This document shows positions 24,101 to 35,538 of a DNA stretch of 64,000 nucleotides, piece after piece. The stretch comes from Haberlea rhodopensis (Eukaryota > Streptophyta > Magnoliopsida > Lamiales > Gesneriaceae). Position 1 is the first letter of the stretch, and each line of letters opens with the position of its first letter. The translations under genes and the position numbers were made by a program. The notes beneath the pieces were generated by a model, which saw only the letters and a list, made by a program, of their open reading frames with translations, did not search any database and was not told the DNA's origin. The stretch is from NCBI GenBank assembly GCA_907163345.1, contig CAJQUN010000036.1, positions 1,116,001-1,180,000 of the forward strand, written 5' to 3'.

Positions 24101-24860
24101 GACGCTCGAGGACATGTTGAGGGCATGTGTTTTGGAGTTTGATACTCCGTGGCAGGATTCAGTGCCACTGGTGGAGTTCTCCTATAATAACAGTTATCAG
24201 GCGAGCATTCAAATGGCTCCTTTTGAAGCTCTGTATGGACGACGATGTAGATCACCGCTGTATTGGGAGGACTTGACTAGCAAAGCGGTCGGAGGACCGG
24301 ATATGATTAAGGACATGAAAGAAAAGATTAAGATGATACGCCAAAAGATGAAAGCGACCCAGGATAGGCAGGCAGCCTATGCAAATAAGCGGCGACGACC
24401 GCTGTAATTCCAGTTAGGAGACAGGGTCTTCTTAAAGATCTCGCCCTTCAGGGGTGTGGTTCGTTTTGGGATGCGAGGGAAGTTATCTCCAAGGTATGCC
24501 GGGCCATATGAAGTGTTGCAGCGAATCGGTACATTGGCTTATTGTTTGGCTCTACCGCCATCCTTATCTGGCATACACGATGTTTTCCATGTCTCTATGT
24601 TAAGGAAGTATGAGCCAGATCCGTCTCATGTCTTACAGCCTACTGAAGTACAGTTAGACTCAGATGTGTCCTACGTGGAACGACCAATCAGGATTCTGGA
24701 TCGAGAGGATCGCAGGCTACGAAGCAAAGTAATACCGATGGTCAAAGTTCAGTGGGATCGTCGGGGTGTCGAGGAGGCTACGTGGGAGACGGAACGGCAT
24801 ATGGTGCAGCACTATCCGGAACTATTCTCTGGTATGTTTTTATGTTTAGTTTTGATATGA
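21111..24860 (+). pseudogene. gag-pol of element A, one frame with three stops and an RT deletion
   Basis: The ATG at 21111 follows TTGCAGC. One frame runs to TGA at 24858, interrupted by TAG 22134, TAG 22569 and TAA 24405. Gag (residues 1-341) has zinc knuckles CTLCGQPHLAKDC and CYVCGDRGHFARQC. Protease has FILIDTGVSHSF (DTG intact). Coding then jumps from the post-protease linker (YAVD) straight to PRKIEAVMEW, so the RT fingers and palm, including FIDD, are gone. The RT thumb and connection region, RNase H (LYADAS), integrase (HHCC ending CLICQQVK, then D,D,E with DGQTERTIQ) and a chromodomain (VKVQWDRRGVEEATWE) follow. Not functional. Confidence 0.92.
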
Positions 24861-24892
24861 TGATGCATGTGGATTTCGAGGACGAAATCTTA

Positions 24893-24906
24893 TAAGTAGG
24901 GGAGCA
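24893..24906 (+). other. Polypurine tract of element A
   Basis: TAAGTAGGGGAGCA directly before the 3' LTR. The same AAGTAGGGGAG is used in D and G. Confidence 0.85.
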
Positions 24907-25197
24907 ATGTAATACCCCCGAAATGTGATATGATTATGTACTACGATGATGAATTATGATGTGTTTAAGGGTTGTGGTGTATTTAATTTGGGGGATAATA
25001 CTTATGATATGATGATATGATTTAGGGGGCATGTTGGGTGTTTTAGAGGATGTATTAATTAAATAAAGTTGTTAAATATCGAGTGAGGATATTTTAATAC
25101 ATCGTACTAAATACCGGGACACAATTAAACACCACATGGCACCCCAACCACACCACCCCACCCCCACCACTCGGTCACCACCCATCCCCCCACTTGG

Positions 25198-27686
25198 TGT
25201 GATGTCCGGGGATTATGGTGTTAATCCCGGTGTGGTATTAATCCTTGATGGATTTTTAATTGTGGCAATTAGGAATTAATTGCGGTTTGGCATCTCCCGA
25301 GGTTGTTAAATCGGGCATTTGGGATCGTCGGATCCAAAGGATGAGATTGTATTCTCATTTTGGTGAAAAACCTATGAGTTGGGTTTTTAGTAGGACTTGG
25401 TGTCTGGGGTGCCTTATGTTGGGGCCAGTCTGGGGATTTGCTGTTGGAGAGAGAGTTTTTGAAAACAGATGATTTTTAATGAATCATGATGTATTTGTGG
25501 AGGTATTGGTATTTGGGGGCCATTTTTGCTATATATACTAGTTGGACTCGGGATTCCGTCATTTGGAATCCATTTCTCTCCTCTCCTCTCTCTCACCCTA
25601 AACCCTTTCCCTTTTCCCCTTTGAAGCAAAAATCGATGGAACTCGATTTAGGGGCCGGATTTCTTGAAGAAAGATAGGTAATCTTCTTCTCCTCTCTTTT
25701 GGCTTCAATTTGATAGTGGTATGGTGTGTTATGGTTGAGCTTTTGGGTTGGATTTGTGTTTGGGGGTTTTGGGTTAAAATCTAAAATGTTGATTTCAGTG
25801 TTTTCTTGGAGCTTAATTGTTGTATTTGAGGTGTTGAGGTTGTATGGGGTGTTGGTTGGAGTTTGGGTGTGAAAAACACCATTAAAGCTCGAGTTTTCGG
25901 AAAATCGCAGTCCGCGATCGATCTTGGCGAGGCGCCGATCGATCGCGACATGCTACTGGATTTTGGAAGGCGATGAGCAGTAGCGGCGATCGATCGCGAG
26001 AAGTGGGCGATCGATCGCGAGGGCCTTGGCGATCGATCGCGAGATGTGGCGATCGATCGCGGCTTGTTTATTTTTGGACAGTAGGGTATGGCGATCGATC
26101 GCGGCTTGGCGCCGATCGATCGCGGCCCTGTTCCCTTTGTTTTTTCAAAATTTTGGAAAATGTTGATATTTTGGAATCGGAGTTTTAAGGGGCCGTTTCC
26201 GGGGCAATGTCTACATTCCAATGGGAATGCTATGCTTTTAAAATGGATTGGTTGAGGCCAAAGTTTAATTAAACAAAATTTTTAGTTGGGTTTTTGACTA
26301 TCTATTAAACATATAAAATGGATTGTTTTGGGTATTATGCATGCTTAGCCGGGGGGCTTTTATTTTGGTAATCGTCATGGATTGATGATATGATTGGGAG
26401 TCTTGAACGTGCTTGGACACGTGGTTGCATGCTTATACTTGATTGTGAGTTGTTTATGTGTTTTAGCACATATCTCTCGAGGTAAGGAACTCAAGCGAAG
26501 TTTGGACTCGAGCTACGAATTTCTAAGGTACGTATGACGTACGAGCATAGCCTTTTATATGATTGCAATTGTTGAGTGCTTGGTACACTGTATTGCAATG
26601 AATGTGTGTGAAAATGCATGACACATGGTATTAGCAATAGGCGGAGATTGAAATGCATGGTTTATGGTACTTGCTTCAAATATCTATATATGCATTGAGA
26701 ATTGCATGGTGCCGCTTTTGAGCGAGCAATGATTGGGATGTTGTCGCCTGTGAGCGAACATCGATTATGACGCCGCTGCCATCGAGCATGCGTGGGAATG
26801 GAATGCCGCTATTGTAGAGCGAGCAATGAAATAGAGCTATGAAACCATAAGTGAGAAACATGGATTGTCTATAATCATTGTTTAATGATTTGATGTTATT
26901 GATTATGATATTGGTATATGGCTCATGGAATTGTTAATCAATTTAATGATTAACTAGCATTTGAGAATTTAATGGTTTCAGTGTTTTGAGAACATGGACA
27001 ATACAGGAAACCCCGGATGAGGATGATACCATCCAGGGAGTATATTTTGTATTTCATAGCATTTACATTTATGTAAATTATGAATTGTATTGTTATGATT
27101 ATTGGATTTGGAATATTGGTATGCTCACCCCGTGCGGGGGCTGTCTCTGTTGGGGCAGGTGGCACAGGTGTAGCAGCAGCTTTGGAGTTGAGCTCGGGCT
27201 GTTGATTGAGGTACTTCCAGGATCGAGGTACCAGAGCTGGATGGATGGGCGCTCAGATCCAGATTCGAGATCGAGTTGCGCTTGAGAGGTGCTTCCAGGA
27301 TCGAAGCACCAGTAACGGTATCCAGCGGAGTGTTTTATACATTAGATACACGCTTATTCATTGGGTGCTCGTATGTGAGTACATATTACGTGTATATGGA
27401 ATGTATAAACGGGCTACGGCTCTTCTCTGTTCATTTATGGTTTGCACGCAATTAGATATAGAATTGCTAAATGAACTAAGAGCATGATAGTGTATTATGA
27501 GGCTGCATGTTATATGGATAATCATGGTTGGGGAGTTGGAATATTATGTGGTTTAAATGCAAGAAATTTTCTGGATAGCATATGGGGTTGCACTTGCATA
27601 TGGTTTTCCCCTGATAGTATGATTATATGCACTAATGATATGGCTTAATACACTAATAACGAGTTAAGGGCACGGGGGTCCTTACA
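25198..27686 (+). mobile_element. Solo LTR B (2489 bp, TSD CTTGG)
   Basis: Starts TGTGATGTCCGGGG, ends GGGGTCCTTACA, flanked by CTTGG at 25193-25197 and 27687-27691. No internal region. It is a distinct LTR family with the same modular plan: TATATATAC near 25530 (likely TATA box), donor-like AG|GTAATC at about 25677, GATCGATC array 25914-26132, perfect GTACGT-ATG-ACGTAC hairpin 26528-26542, and CCGCT/AGCG hairpins 26709-26826. It has no coding capacity. Confidence 0.93.
25914..26132. repeat. GATCGATC palindrome array, solo LTR B
   Basis: About nine motifs, mostly GCGATCGATCGC, spaced about 20-30 bp apart. GC-rich relative to the surrounding LTR. Confidence 0.9.
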
Positions 27687-29832
27687 CTTGGCAACCCATA
27701 CCTCTTTCCACTTGGCCAACTCACACTCCCATCATCCAATCATCCCATCTCTTCCACCTCTCTTCTCCTCCTTCTCTCCTCAACCTCCATTTTCGTCCCT
27801 GGATAAGCAGCATTAAGGCAAGGAAAGGCTTGGTAAAAGTGTTCCAAAAACCTTGCAAAAGAGGAGCGAAAGAGAGGGGTAAGTGGGTACCCTGTTTTTC
27901 TGAGTTTCTGTTGAGTTTGGATTTGGTGGATTATTTTTAACGCATGCTAAGTGTAGGTTTGGGTGAAACCTTGGTATGAATACTTACATGATAGTTTTGT
28001 GTAACTACTAGCATGTTTGTTTGAGCATGTTACATGTTTTATGTGATAGATTTCTAGTTATGAATCTATGTGGTCGAAAACCTGGGCAAGGAAGAAGATA
28101 CTCTGTTTTCTGTATAGGTTGGTTGAGGATGAAGATTATGATGATGTTATGATGCATGTTAGCTTAGGTTTTGCTAAACCTTTAATTTGAATACATGCAT
28201 GGTAGTTTTATGAAGCTTGTAACATTTTTTGTTCAGGCATGTTTACGCCTTATGAAGTAGAAATGATGGTATGAAATGAGGTGCTCAAAAATCTGGGGAA
28301 GTCCCGATTTTTCAGAGTTCTCGATAGATCGAGATTTTGGTCCCGATCGATCGAGCGAGACAGAATGTTTAAAGCATGTTTTGAATTTCAGGTGCCGATC
28401 GATCGAAGGATTTCTCGATCGATCGGTAAAAATTTTCGATCGATCGATCGAGGCAGAATGTTTGGGCACTATTTGTGCACAGTTTCTCGATCGATCGAGA
28501 CCTTGGGGCCGATCGATCGAGAGAGGCAGAAAGTTGAAAAATAAGATGATGTTTTATTGTTAAGTTTATGATGTGAGATGGTATTGAGGCATCTAATATG
28601 GTATTGTGTGGTCTTGTAGAACCATCCCAGGTACCGGCACCATCAAGGAGATAAAGTCTGTTGACTCCTCCTCCTTTTGAAAAGGTACGTAAGAGGCGTA
28701 AGGGCATCGGACGGTAACATACATCTTTACACTACGACTATGCTTTTATTGCATGAGTATTCACGATGAAATGATGATGTTTACACGATGTTATATGATG
28801 ATGTTTATACGATGCTTATATGATGATGTTTATACGATATTATTTGTGGTAAGATGCCACGGGGTAAGATGCCCCATATGGTAAGAGGCCATACGTTATT
28901 ATTTGTGGTAAGATGCCACGGGGTAAGATGCCCCATATGGTAAGAGGCCATACGATGTTATTTGTGGTAAGATGCCACGGGGTAAGATGCCCCATATGGT
29001 AAGAGGCCATACGATGTTATTTGTGGTAAGATTCCACGGGGTAAGATGCCCCATATGCATGAATATGAATCAGGGACAACGAAAAGAAGTTAATGAACAA
29101 TCAGCATATTTACTTAACCAAGATTTCATGCATTTACTATGATGTTTTTATGATGTTAAGTATGATTGTATATGCTCATGACGTGTTGTCCCTGTAGGTA
29201 CACTTTTGGACTAAAGGACTAAGGGTCGGGTTGAGGCTGTGAGCTACGAGGAACACAGGGATGTATAGGATGCAAGTCATGATTAGTATCTACTCTAGGA
29301 GTAGTGTAAATCTAAGCGTTAACATTCTTTTGGGGAATGTAATTAATAATTTTTGAAGCGCTGTATTTTGGCCTGTAATCCTGTTAGCTCCTGGAACAAC
29401 CGGAACCTTAAGATGTTGTCTAATGCATGATTAGTCCTTCTTTTGTTCAAATTAACATTGTTAAGGTAGGAAGACCCTACAATTGGGGTATAAGGGGTTG
29501 TAATTAAACATGTACCCCATTAGTTAACATGATGTATAAAATACCCCAACATGATATTTTAAATGCATTTTACCAAAATGCACCAAAACCTCAATTAAAT
29601 ACATGCTTTCCAAATAATTATCACCCAACACAATTAAACCATGTTAACACCCAATTTCCCAACATGCATAACATGCATCCTGAAATGCATCACCAGGTCA
29701 CGCCCACCATGTGACTAAGCATTTCGTCATTATAATTAATTCCAACACTAAATTAATTAACACCATAAATAATCACACAATCATAATTAATGCCCAAATT
29801 GCAATTAATTATTTCGGGGATATCACACAATC

Positions 29833-30966
29833 CATCACCTGATGGAGATCAAAGAATGCCCCATCAAGAAGATTTTCCAACTGGAGCAACTTTAGATCCC
29901 CCAGTTGGAACAAGGAGTCCTTCCCGCAGGCCAAATTTACATCAGATGACGTACGAGAAATCTCAGTTAGATTTGATACATCCATACAGGCTCATGCTCA
30001 AATTTGATATTTTGGATTTCAAAAATCGAGAAGTTCTTATTGATAAATTGGCTTCAGCAATGAGAATAGCAGCACGGACGTTTGATCTAAACAAAGAATG
30101 ATTCATATTACTTCTTAATATGAGTTTGGAAGGACCAGCTAAAATTATCTGGGATCTCACTGACCAGGTAACCAAGGAAGAAGTTCTAGTCGGAGAGCCT
30201 CTAAAAACAATTGTGGACAAGATGACCAAACTTTTTAAATTTCATCGGAGTTGGCTATTTCGAAGGAATTGAGGAAGAGAAGGTGAAAAATATAGACAAG
30301 CTCTATATCTCGTGGAACAATATGATATCTGTTATGTAGACGAGTACATCAAACTCTTTACAGAATACAGACGGAAGGCAAAGATGACAGAAAAGGATGC
30401 AATCGAGCTATTCTTTGCCAAAATACCGAGTCCATGGAGAAAAATGCTTATTCAGGAATATACACCGCAAGAAACAGAAACTGTGGCAAGGAGAATGTTA
30501 TTTCTTAAAGTGAAGCTTGTGGAGTGGTGTTATCAAGCAAAACTCCAAAAGAATTACAAGAAGCTAAGAGGAATCAACAAAACAACTCCGCTTTGTAATA
30601 CGACGAATGATATCCCTACAATTAATGGAAACTACCCCCAAAGGCGGAAGATAAAAAATCATAGAAGTCATCCTTATGCCCGAGGAAGTAGTTCAAGAAG
30701 AAGTAGGTCTTCATGGAGACTCAAGAAGTTCTGGTCAAAGCGGAAAGCCCGGAGTTACAGATCAAGGCAAAGATCAGGACCAACAAGGAGTAGAACCTCG
30801 TCAACAGGTTCTAATCAAGCAAGTTCTAGCAGAGCATCAACGAAGAGAACCTTCAGACACACTCATACTCGTGCGAATGAAAGTTTCAAAGATTATACTG
30901 ATGGGCTTGTGGAGTAAGAGGATATATCTCTACAGATTGTCCGAAGAACCAAAACCGAGGAGTTAG
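29833..30966 (+). pseudogene. Pararetrovirus coat-protein-like region, broken
   Basis: Homology resumes right after the solo-LTR duplication at 29832. A stop at 30099 and frame changes near 30240-30310 break it. A 201-codon frame (30312-30917) carries a helical coat-like core ending in a strongly basic, Ser/Arg-rich tail. A degraded zinc knuckle lies at about 30905-30955 (CGVRGYISTDCP, with the histidine position changed to Tyr). A basic tail plus CCHC finger before the movement protein is the usual end of a caulimovirid coat protein. The product would not be functional. Confidence 0.65.
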
Positions 30967-31197
30967 ACAGTTAGAGCATACTAAGGAGTTTGAGGATGCT
31001 GTTTATTTCCAGGATTTGGTGTAGGTGTATCAATTTGAGGATATCCCATCATATGAAAGCATCTAGAAGAAGAGATCTATTTTGATAATGGAGGTGAATC
31101 CGGTTCAGAATCAAAGTGAAGTAGAGTTTCTTCAACACATGATCAGAGAAGAGCCGTCAGGATTTTCTCTCATACCACTTTTTTTCACAAAACTCTT

Positions 31198-31944
31198 ATG
31201 ATGATCATGAAGGAAGAGCCAAAGCTTCAGATGTACGATGGATTTAAAATTGGAGCAATGGAAAAAGCCATAGATATCATTGGTCTTCGAAGCAGGAAGC
31301 ATCAGATTATCCATAAGGTGACAACAGGTGAATTTACGATCCCGATGGAATTCACTGGAAACCTGATTAAGAGGCAGTTAATTCCCTTCATAGAGGAGAT
31401 TAAGAGCAAAGTCAAAAGAGAAGTTGCTAATACGCACTCATGGATTCATATTGGAGACATTAGAGTCATAATCAAAGCAACTTTCAAAGAAGGAATTGAT
31501 TCGCCACTCAACATGTCAATCTTTGATAAGAGAATCTCAAACCTCAAAGTCTCTTGTTTGAGAGCAGTTGTAGGAAATTTGAATGCCGGAAAGATTGCCT
31601 TCAACATCTGTCCTAGAATTGCATTGGGAGATCGAGACTTCAATAAAGTCCTTACTCTTCATCAAGACTTTAAAAGAAACGATTTGATGAAATAAGGGAA
31701 TAGGCCTTACCCGATCACCTACAAGGTGTCTTACACGCTCTCGAATGCACATTATTCAGAAGTATTCTTGAGAAAAGAATTCATCAAAGTCCCCATAATC
31801 TTCGAAGATTTTGTAAAAGCGGTATTGCCGGATATTATTAATACCCCGACAATTGGAGAGATCGACATGAGGATACATGACCAACCCATTTTGAACAGAA
31901 GTAGGAGCCTTATGATCGAGCCAAGAAGAATATCTTTTCAATAG
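31198..31944 (+). pseudogene. Pararetrovirus movement-protein-like region (30K superfamily), broken
   Basis: Caulimovirid movement proteins form plasmodesmal tubules. The frame 31198-31695 (165 codons) contains the conserved block HIGDIRVIIKATFKEGID, followed by the acidic SIFDKRI segment and a GNLNAGKIAF segment, a pattern typical of caulimovirid movement proteins. A TAA at 31693 and a frame change separate it from the following 31726-31944 segment (VSYTLSNAHYSEVF), which looks like its C-terminal continuation. The start is uncertain because the upstream frame is disrupted. Confidence 0.75.
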
Positions 31945-32099
31945 AATAGGTTGATCAGCAACTATCCCAGAGAGAAACAAAAGGTAGTCTCAAGCAGGAT
32001 TCAGAAAATCCCAGATATCTTAAAAACAAAGGGAGTTCTGAAGTGTCCAGAAGGATGGCAAGAAGTTGAAATAATCTTTGACATTATGAAAAAGGATAA

Positions 32100-33030
32100 C
32101 ATTTTTTCCTTGTGATGTCCTATATTATTTACACAACCTACAGCGATATCAAGGAAACCTCAAAATTGGTGAAATTGATATAACAATTGCCTGGTCAGCA
32201 GGAAGAATCCCAGAACAGATTATCTTGGGATTGAGTTTCTCGAGGAACACAAACCTTGGGAAAGGTTACATGATGGAATGGATTTCATGGTGGACGGGAA
32301 AAAGATGCAGAATCTGATGAACACCAGTTTGAGAATACATCTCAGTCGGAATATGCACTGTCAAACTAGACATCTCCCCTAAAGAAGTTGGTGAGAAATT
32401 ATCATCCATTGCCGGAAGAGACTTTTATCCCAAACAGAGAACATTTGGGATACTATATCTGGAATGTTATGCCATTGGGATTGTCAAATGCCCCACATAT
32501 ATATCAAAGGAAGATGGATAATCTTTTCAATGATTACTTCAACTTCATGTTCGTGTATATTGACGACATCCTCATTGCGTCAAGAAACATGAAAGATCAT
32601 CTTAACTATTTGGAAATTTTTTTAGATGTTTGTTACAATGAAGGATTAGTGCTCTCCTAAAGGAAGACATTGATTTCCACAAGACAGATCGAGTTCCTTG
32701 AAATTGAGATCGAAGAGTTGAAATCATCTTGCATAATATTTTGTTGAAAAAGTGCAAGGGTATTCAGATGACCTCACTGATTTAAAGCAACTTGAGAATT
32801 TTTTGGGAGTTGTTAATTTTGCTGGAATGTTCATCAACCACATAGCAAGCCACAGGAATGTGCTCAGTACACTACTCAAGAAAGATATTAAGTTCGAGTG
32901 AAATGAAGATCACAAACAAGCTGTCAAACAGTTTAAAGAAGCTTGCAGGCAACTACCAAAGCTTGAAAATTCCAAACGACGAGGATGAATTGGTATTATA
33001 CACAGATGCCAGTGATCATTGGTGGGCTGC
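32100..33030 (+). pseudogene. Pararetrovirus protease remnant, reverse transcriptase and RNase H, truncated
   Basis: About 32160-32280 resembles the end of an aspartic protease. RT is recognisable from 32388, with the catalytic YIDDIL at 32556-32573. The distance between these parts is too short for a whole RT, so the N-terminal half appears deleted. A connection region follows in several frames. The RNase H start YTDASD is at 32999-33016, after which viral sequence stops at an LTR. Stops at 32658 and elsewhere prevent expression. Confidence 0.75.
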
Positions 33031-35354
33031 TGTGATGATTGTAAATTAATTATTTTGATTAAATGGAGTTATTGTGTTAATGAAGAGGTAATTATTGGAA
33101 TTGAACAATAACTATGGAATAATTGTGGGAACTGAGATTTTAGGGGATTAATACCGGTGTCGGATTTGTTGGATTCAATGTTTGAGATTTTATGATCGTG
33201 GTGTGTTGAACCTTGGAATCATATTGGTATTGGGATTTTGAGACTCGGGTTTTTAGAGCCTTGATACTATAAGTATCAAGTAGACTCAGTGTTCAATGAT
33301 TTCACTCGCTTCTCCAGCTGCTTTCCTCGTCGTTCTCTCCTTCTCCCCCCTTTGTTTTTCCCCTTTGAAGAATAATCGTTGGAGGGCTCGATTCTTGATA
33401 GATTTTAGAGCAAATTGTTAGGTAAACTTCTTCATCTCATAATTGTGGTTGTTTTGAATGTGGTTTTGAAGAATTTGGTTAAAGTTTTGAGTTGGGTTGA
33501 GTTTTTGTAGATTTTCAAGAATCTTGAATCTTGTTGTTTTTCTTGAATTAAAATGTGTTTTGATCCTTGTTGAGTGCCGAAGGATGTCTATTTGTTGTTG
33601 AATTCAAGTTGTAAGAGGTTGATGTATAGATGGTTGAGGTTTTGAAGAATGAAAATGGTGATTTTTTGTATCTGTGCAGTGATCGATCAATCGGTAGCAT
33701 TGTACTGATCGATCGGTGCAAGCCCGTAACTTTGGAAGAAATTTCTAGCGATTATCGATCGATCGGGAGAAACGGGCTATCGATCGGTGGAGATGAGCGA
33801 TCGATCGGTCGAAGGCCGTAGCCAAAACAAAAAATCCAGACTTTTACCGATCGATCGGTAGGGGAGTCACAGATCGATCGGTAAGGTTGAATTCTGAAAA
33901 TGTAATTTGGGTTCTCCTTTGAGTTTGAGGAGCTTTTATTGGTCCATTGTTGATTATTATTGGACATGAGATTTCTTCTTGAGCATAAGTATTATGCTAA
34001 GAATTTGGGGTTCTAAGATTATCGGCTTTATTAATGAGTTCTTGGGATCGATAAATTCATATAAAACCTTAGTAATTAATGTACTAGTTGTTAGAGTTAA
34101 TTGATAACTCAATGAATATAAGTTAGAATGAGATGGTTTGAGTAGTACATGGAGTACGTTGAATCGTGAATGATTTTAATTTAAGGCATGACAAATCTAT
34201 GTTTAAAGGATTAATGAATTATTGATATTGAATTGATATTCAATATAGATATTGCATGGGCTCTGGTTATGGAAGATGTCCAAATCATGTCGTCAATCTT
34301 AAGGTACGTTTGACGTATGAGCATAGGTAAGCATATTATTTTGGAGCTTAACAAATAACATATTCTTGTTATGTTTAATTAGTATGTAAAGACGTACGAG
34401 ATGTGTAGGCTATGATTGTTGACATAATTGTTGATTTATGTGTTAATAGTTCTGAGAGCACCTATGAATATGTGATGGTATATTGTGATGCCCCTATTGA
34501 GCGTGAAATGGGTGATAGTGATGCCGCTATTAAGTGTGCGATGTTTTATGGGGATGACGTTGTTGAGCGTACGATGGTTTAGAGTGCCGTCGCTGTAAAG
34601 CAGACGATGTTAAATTATGCGATTTAATGTGAAAATTGATAATCAAAATGCATGTGATTACAGTAAATCATTGTTTTAATGATTTATCTCTTTATCGATT
34701 ATGGATTATTATCGATTTTGGAAATGATGGTTTTGAGATATTGTGAGAACGGGAACAGCGTGGGAGATTCCACATGGCCATGGAATACTCAGGGAGTATT
34801 TCCTTAAATTACAGCTTTTACATTCTGTAAATTATTAGTTGTTATATGTGTTCATACTGTGATCATGTTGTTGGTATGCTCACCCCATGTGTGAGCTATT
34901 TTTGTTGAAACATGTAGAACATGTACGATATGAATTCAGGAACTGCGTCCGAACTGTTGATTGAGGAGGCTCCCAGGAGCAAGGTACCAGTTTTTGGTAT
35001 AGAGCATTTCGTTTTATACAGATAGATACACACTTACTTGTTAAATGCTCATCTGTGAGCATTTTGATATGTGTATATAGTTTGTATAAATGTCTTGAGG
35101 TTCTCTTTTCATTGTGTGTTGCATGCAATTTAATTGAGAGAAAATTGCTTAATGAATTGAGAACATATTAGTGCATTACGAAGTGTATATGTATGTGATA
35201 TGTATTTCGTGTTTGGGGACTTCTATTGACTTTTTTTTATAAAGGTCATGGCATAAGTGCGAGGTATATGGTGAAAACTCCTTAATGCTATAATAGTATA
35301 CAAAAATGACCATGTTAATGCACTAATGATAAGAGTAGGAGTTGGGGTCTTACA
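33031..35354 (+). repeat. 5' LTR of element E (about 2.3 kb)
   Basis: The end, GGGGTCTTACA at 35354, is fixed by the PBS 4 nt later. The start is either TGTGATGATTG (33031, matching the TGTGAT starts of B and D) or TGTAAATTAATT (33040). It contains donor-like TTAG|GTAAAC (near 33420), a GATCGATC array 33680-33890, AAG|GTACGTTTGACGTAT at 34302-34318, and CCGCT/AGCG-like hairpins 34490-34608. It interrupts the pararetrovirus RNase H. The 3' LTR is not in the window. Confidence 0.8.
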
Positions 35355-35358
35355 TTAG

Positions 35359-35370
35359 TGGTATCAGAGC
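35359..35370 (+). other. PBS of element E
   Basis: TGGTATCAGAGC with a TTAG spacer after the LTR. It shows the preceding LTR is a 5' LTR, not a solo LTR. Confidence 0.9.
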
Positions 35371-35538
35371 AGTGGTTAGCTCTTTGGGCTGTTTAAAGGC
35401 CTAAGTTGTATTGAGAGAGATGAATATCACATAATTTAAGCATGATTGCGGTTTGGTGTCAGTGTGACACAACATTTATACTCTTTATGTGCATGTTATG
35501 ATATATCATTAATTGATTTTAAGAGTGTTATAATGCAT
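35371..35538 (+). other. Leader of element E, truncated
   Basis: Begins AGTGGTTAGC as in the other Tekay leaders and lacks any gag start before a Tat-type LTR interrupts it near 35539. Confidence 0.6.

Larger units (their letters stand above)
18694..29481 (+). mobile_element. Tekay/Del-type chromovirus A, full structure (TSD ATTGG)
   Basis: Structure: 5' LTR 18694-20906, PBS 20911-20922, gag-pol 21111-24860, polypurine tract about 24893-24906, 3' LTR 24908-29481 (interrupted by solo LTR B). The exact TSD ATTGG is at 18689-18693 and 29482-29486, and both LTRs run TGTAATACC to CCCTACA. Gene order (integrase after RNase H) makes it Ty3/gypsy. The C-terminal chromodomain and the VFHVSMLRKYEPDPSHV block are Tekay-like. 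Much of RT is deleted, so the copy is not autonomous. Confidence 0.95.
24908..29481 (+). repeat. 3' LTR of element A, interrupted by solo LTR B
   Basis: LTR parts are 24908-25197 and 27692-29481, plus one copy of the TSD. Without B the LTR is about 2.08 kb, against 2.21 kb for the 5' copy. Most of the difference is two missing units of the hairpin array (four here, 28839-29055) and one missing palindrome unit in the array at 28320-28530. The GTACGT hairpin at 28685-28701 has one arm changed (CGTAA). Confidence 0.93.
17348..29827 (-). mobile_element. Solo LTR of the D family, split by element A (TSD CAATC)
   Basis: LTR sequence is present at 17348-18693 and 29487-29827. On the minus strand it starts TGTGATATCCCC at 29827 and ends CCTTACA at 17348. 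The exact duplication CAATC lies at 17343-17347 and 29828-29832 and no internal region remains, so this is a recombined solo LTR. It is about 1.69 kb without the insertion. It aligns with the element D LTRs, including a GATCGATC array at 18073-18294, the 63-nt block at 17926-17988, the GTACGT hairpin at 17908-17925 and the CTACTC hairpin at 17528-17542. It lies within the pararetrovirus. Confidence 0.92.
16430..33040 (+). mobile_element. Endogenous caulimovirid (pararetrovirus) copy, decayed and split
   Basis: Viral sequence occupies 16430-17347 and 29828 to about 33030. The gap is filled by a nested solo LTR and its contents. The order visible is tRNA-Met primer site, coiled-coil ORF, coat-like protein with zinc knuckle, 30K-type movement protein, protease remnant, RT and RNase H. 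A movement protein plus RT with no integrase and no LTRs defines Caulimoviridae. The coat-before-movement order recalls cavemo- and solendoviruses, but the genus is not settled. Stops, frameshifts and missing parts mean this is a relic. Confidence 0.85.

Noticed and set aside
29790..30101. A single 103-codon gene beginning at 29790
   Set aside because: Its first codons lie inside the solo LTR and TSD. Only the part after 29832 is viral, so the start is an insertion artefact.
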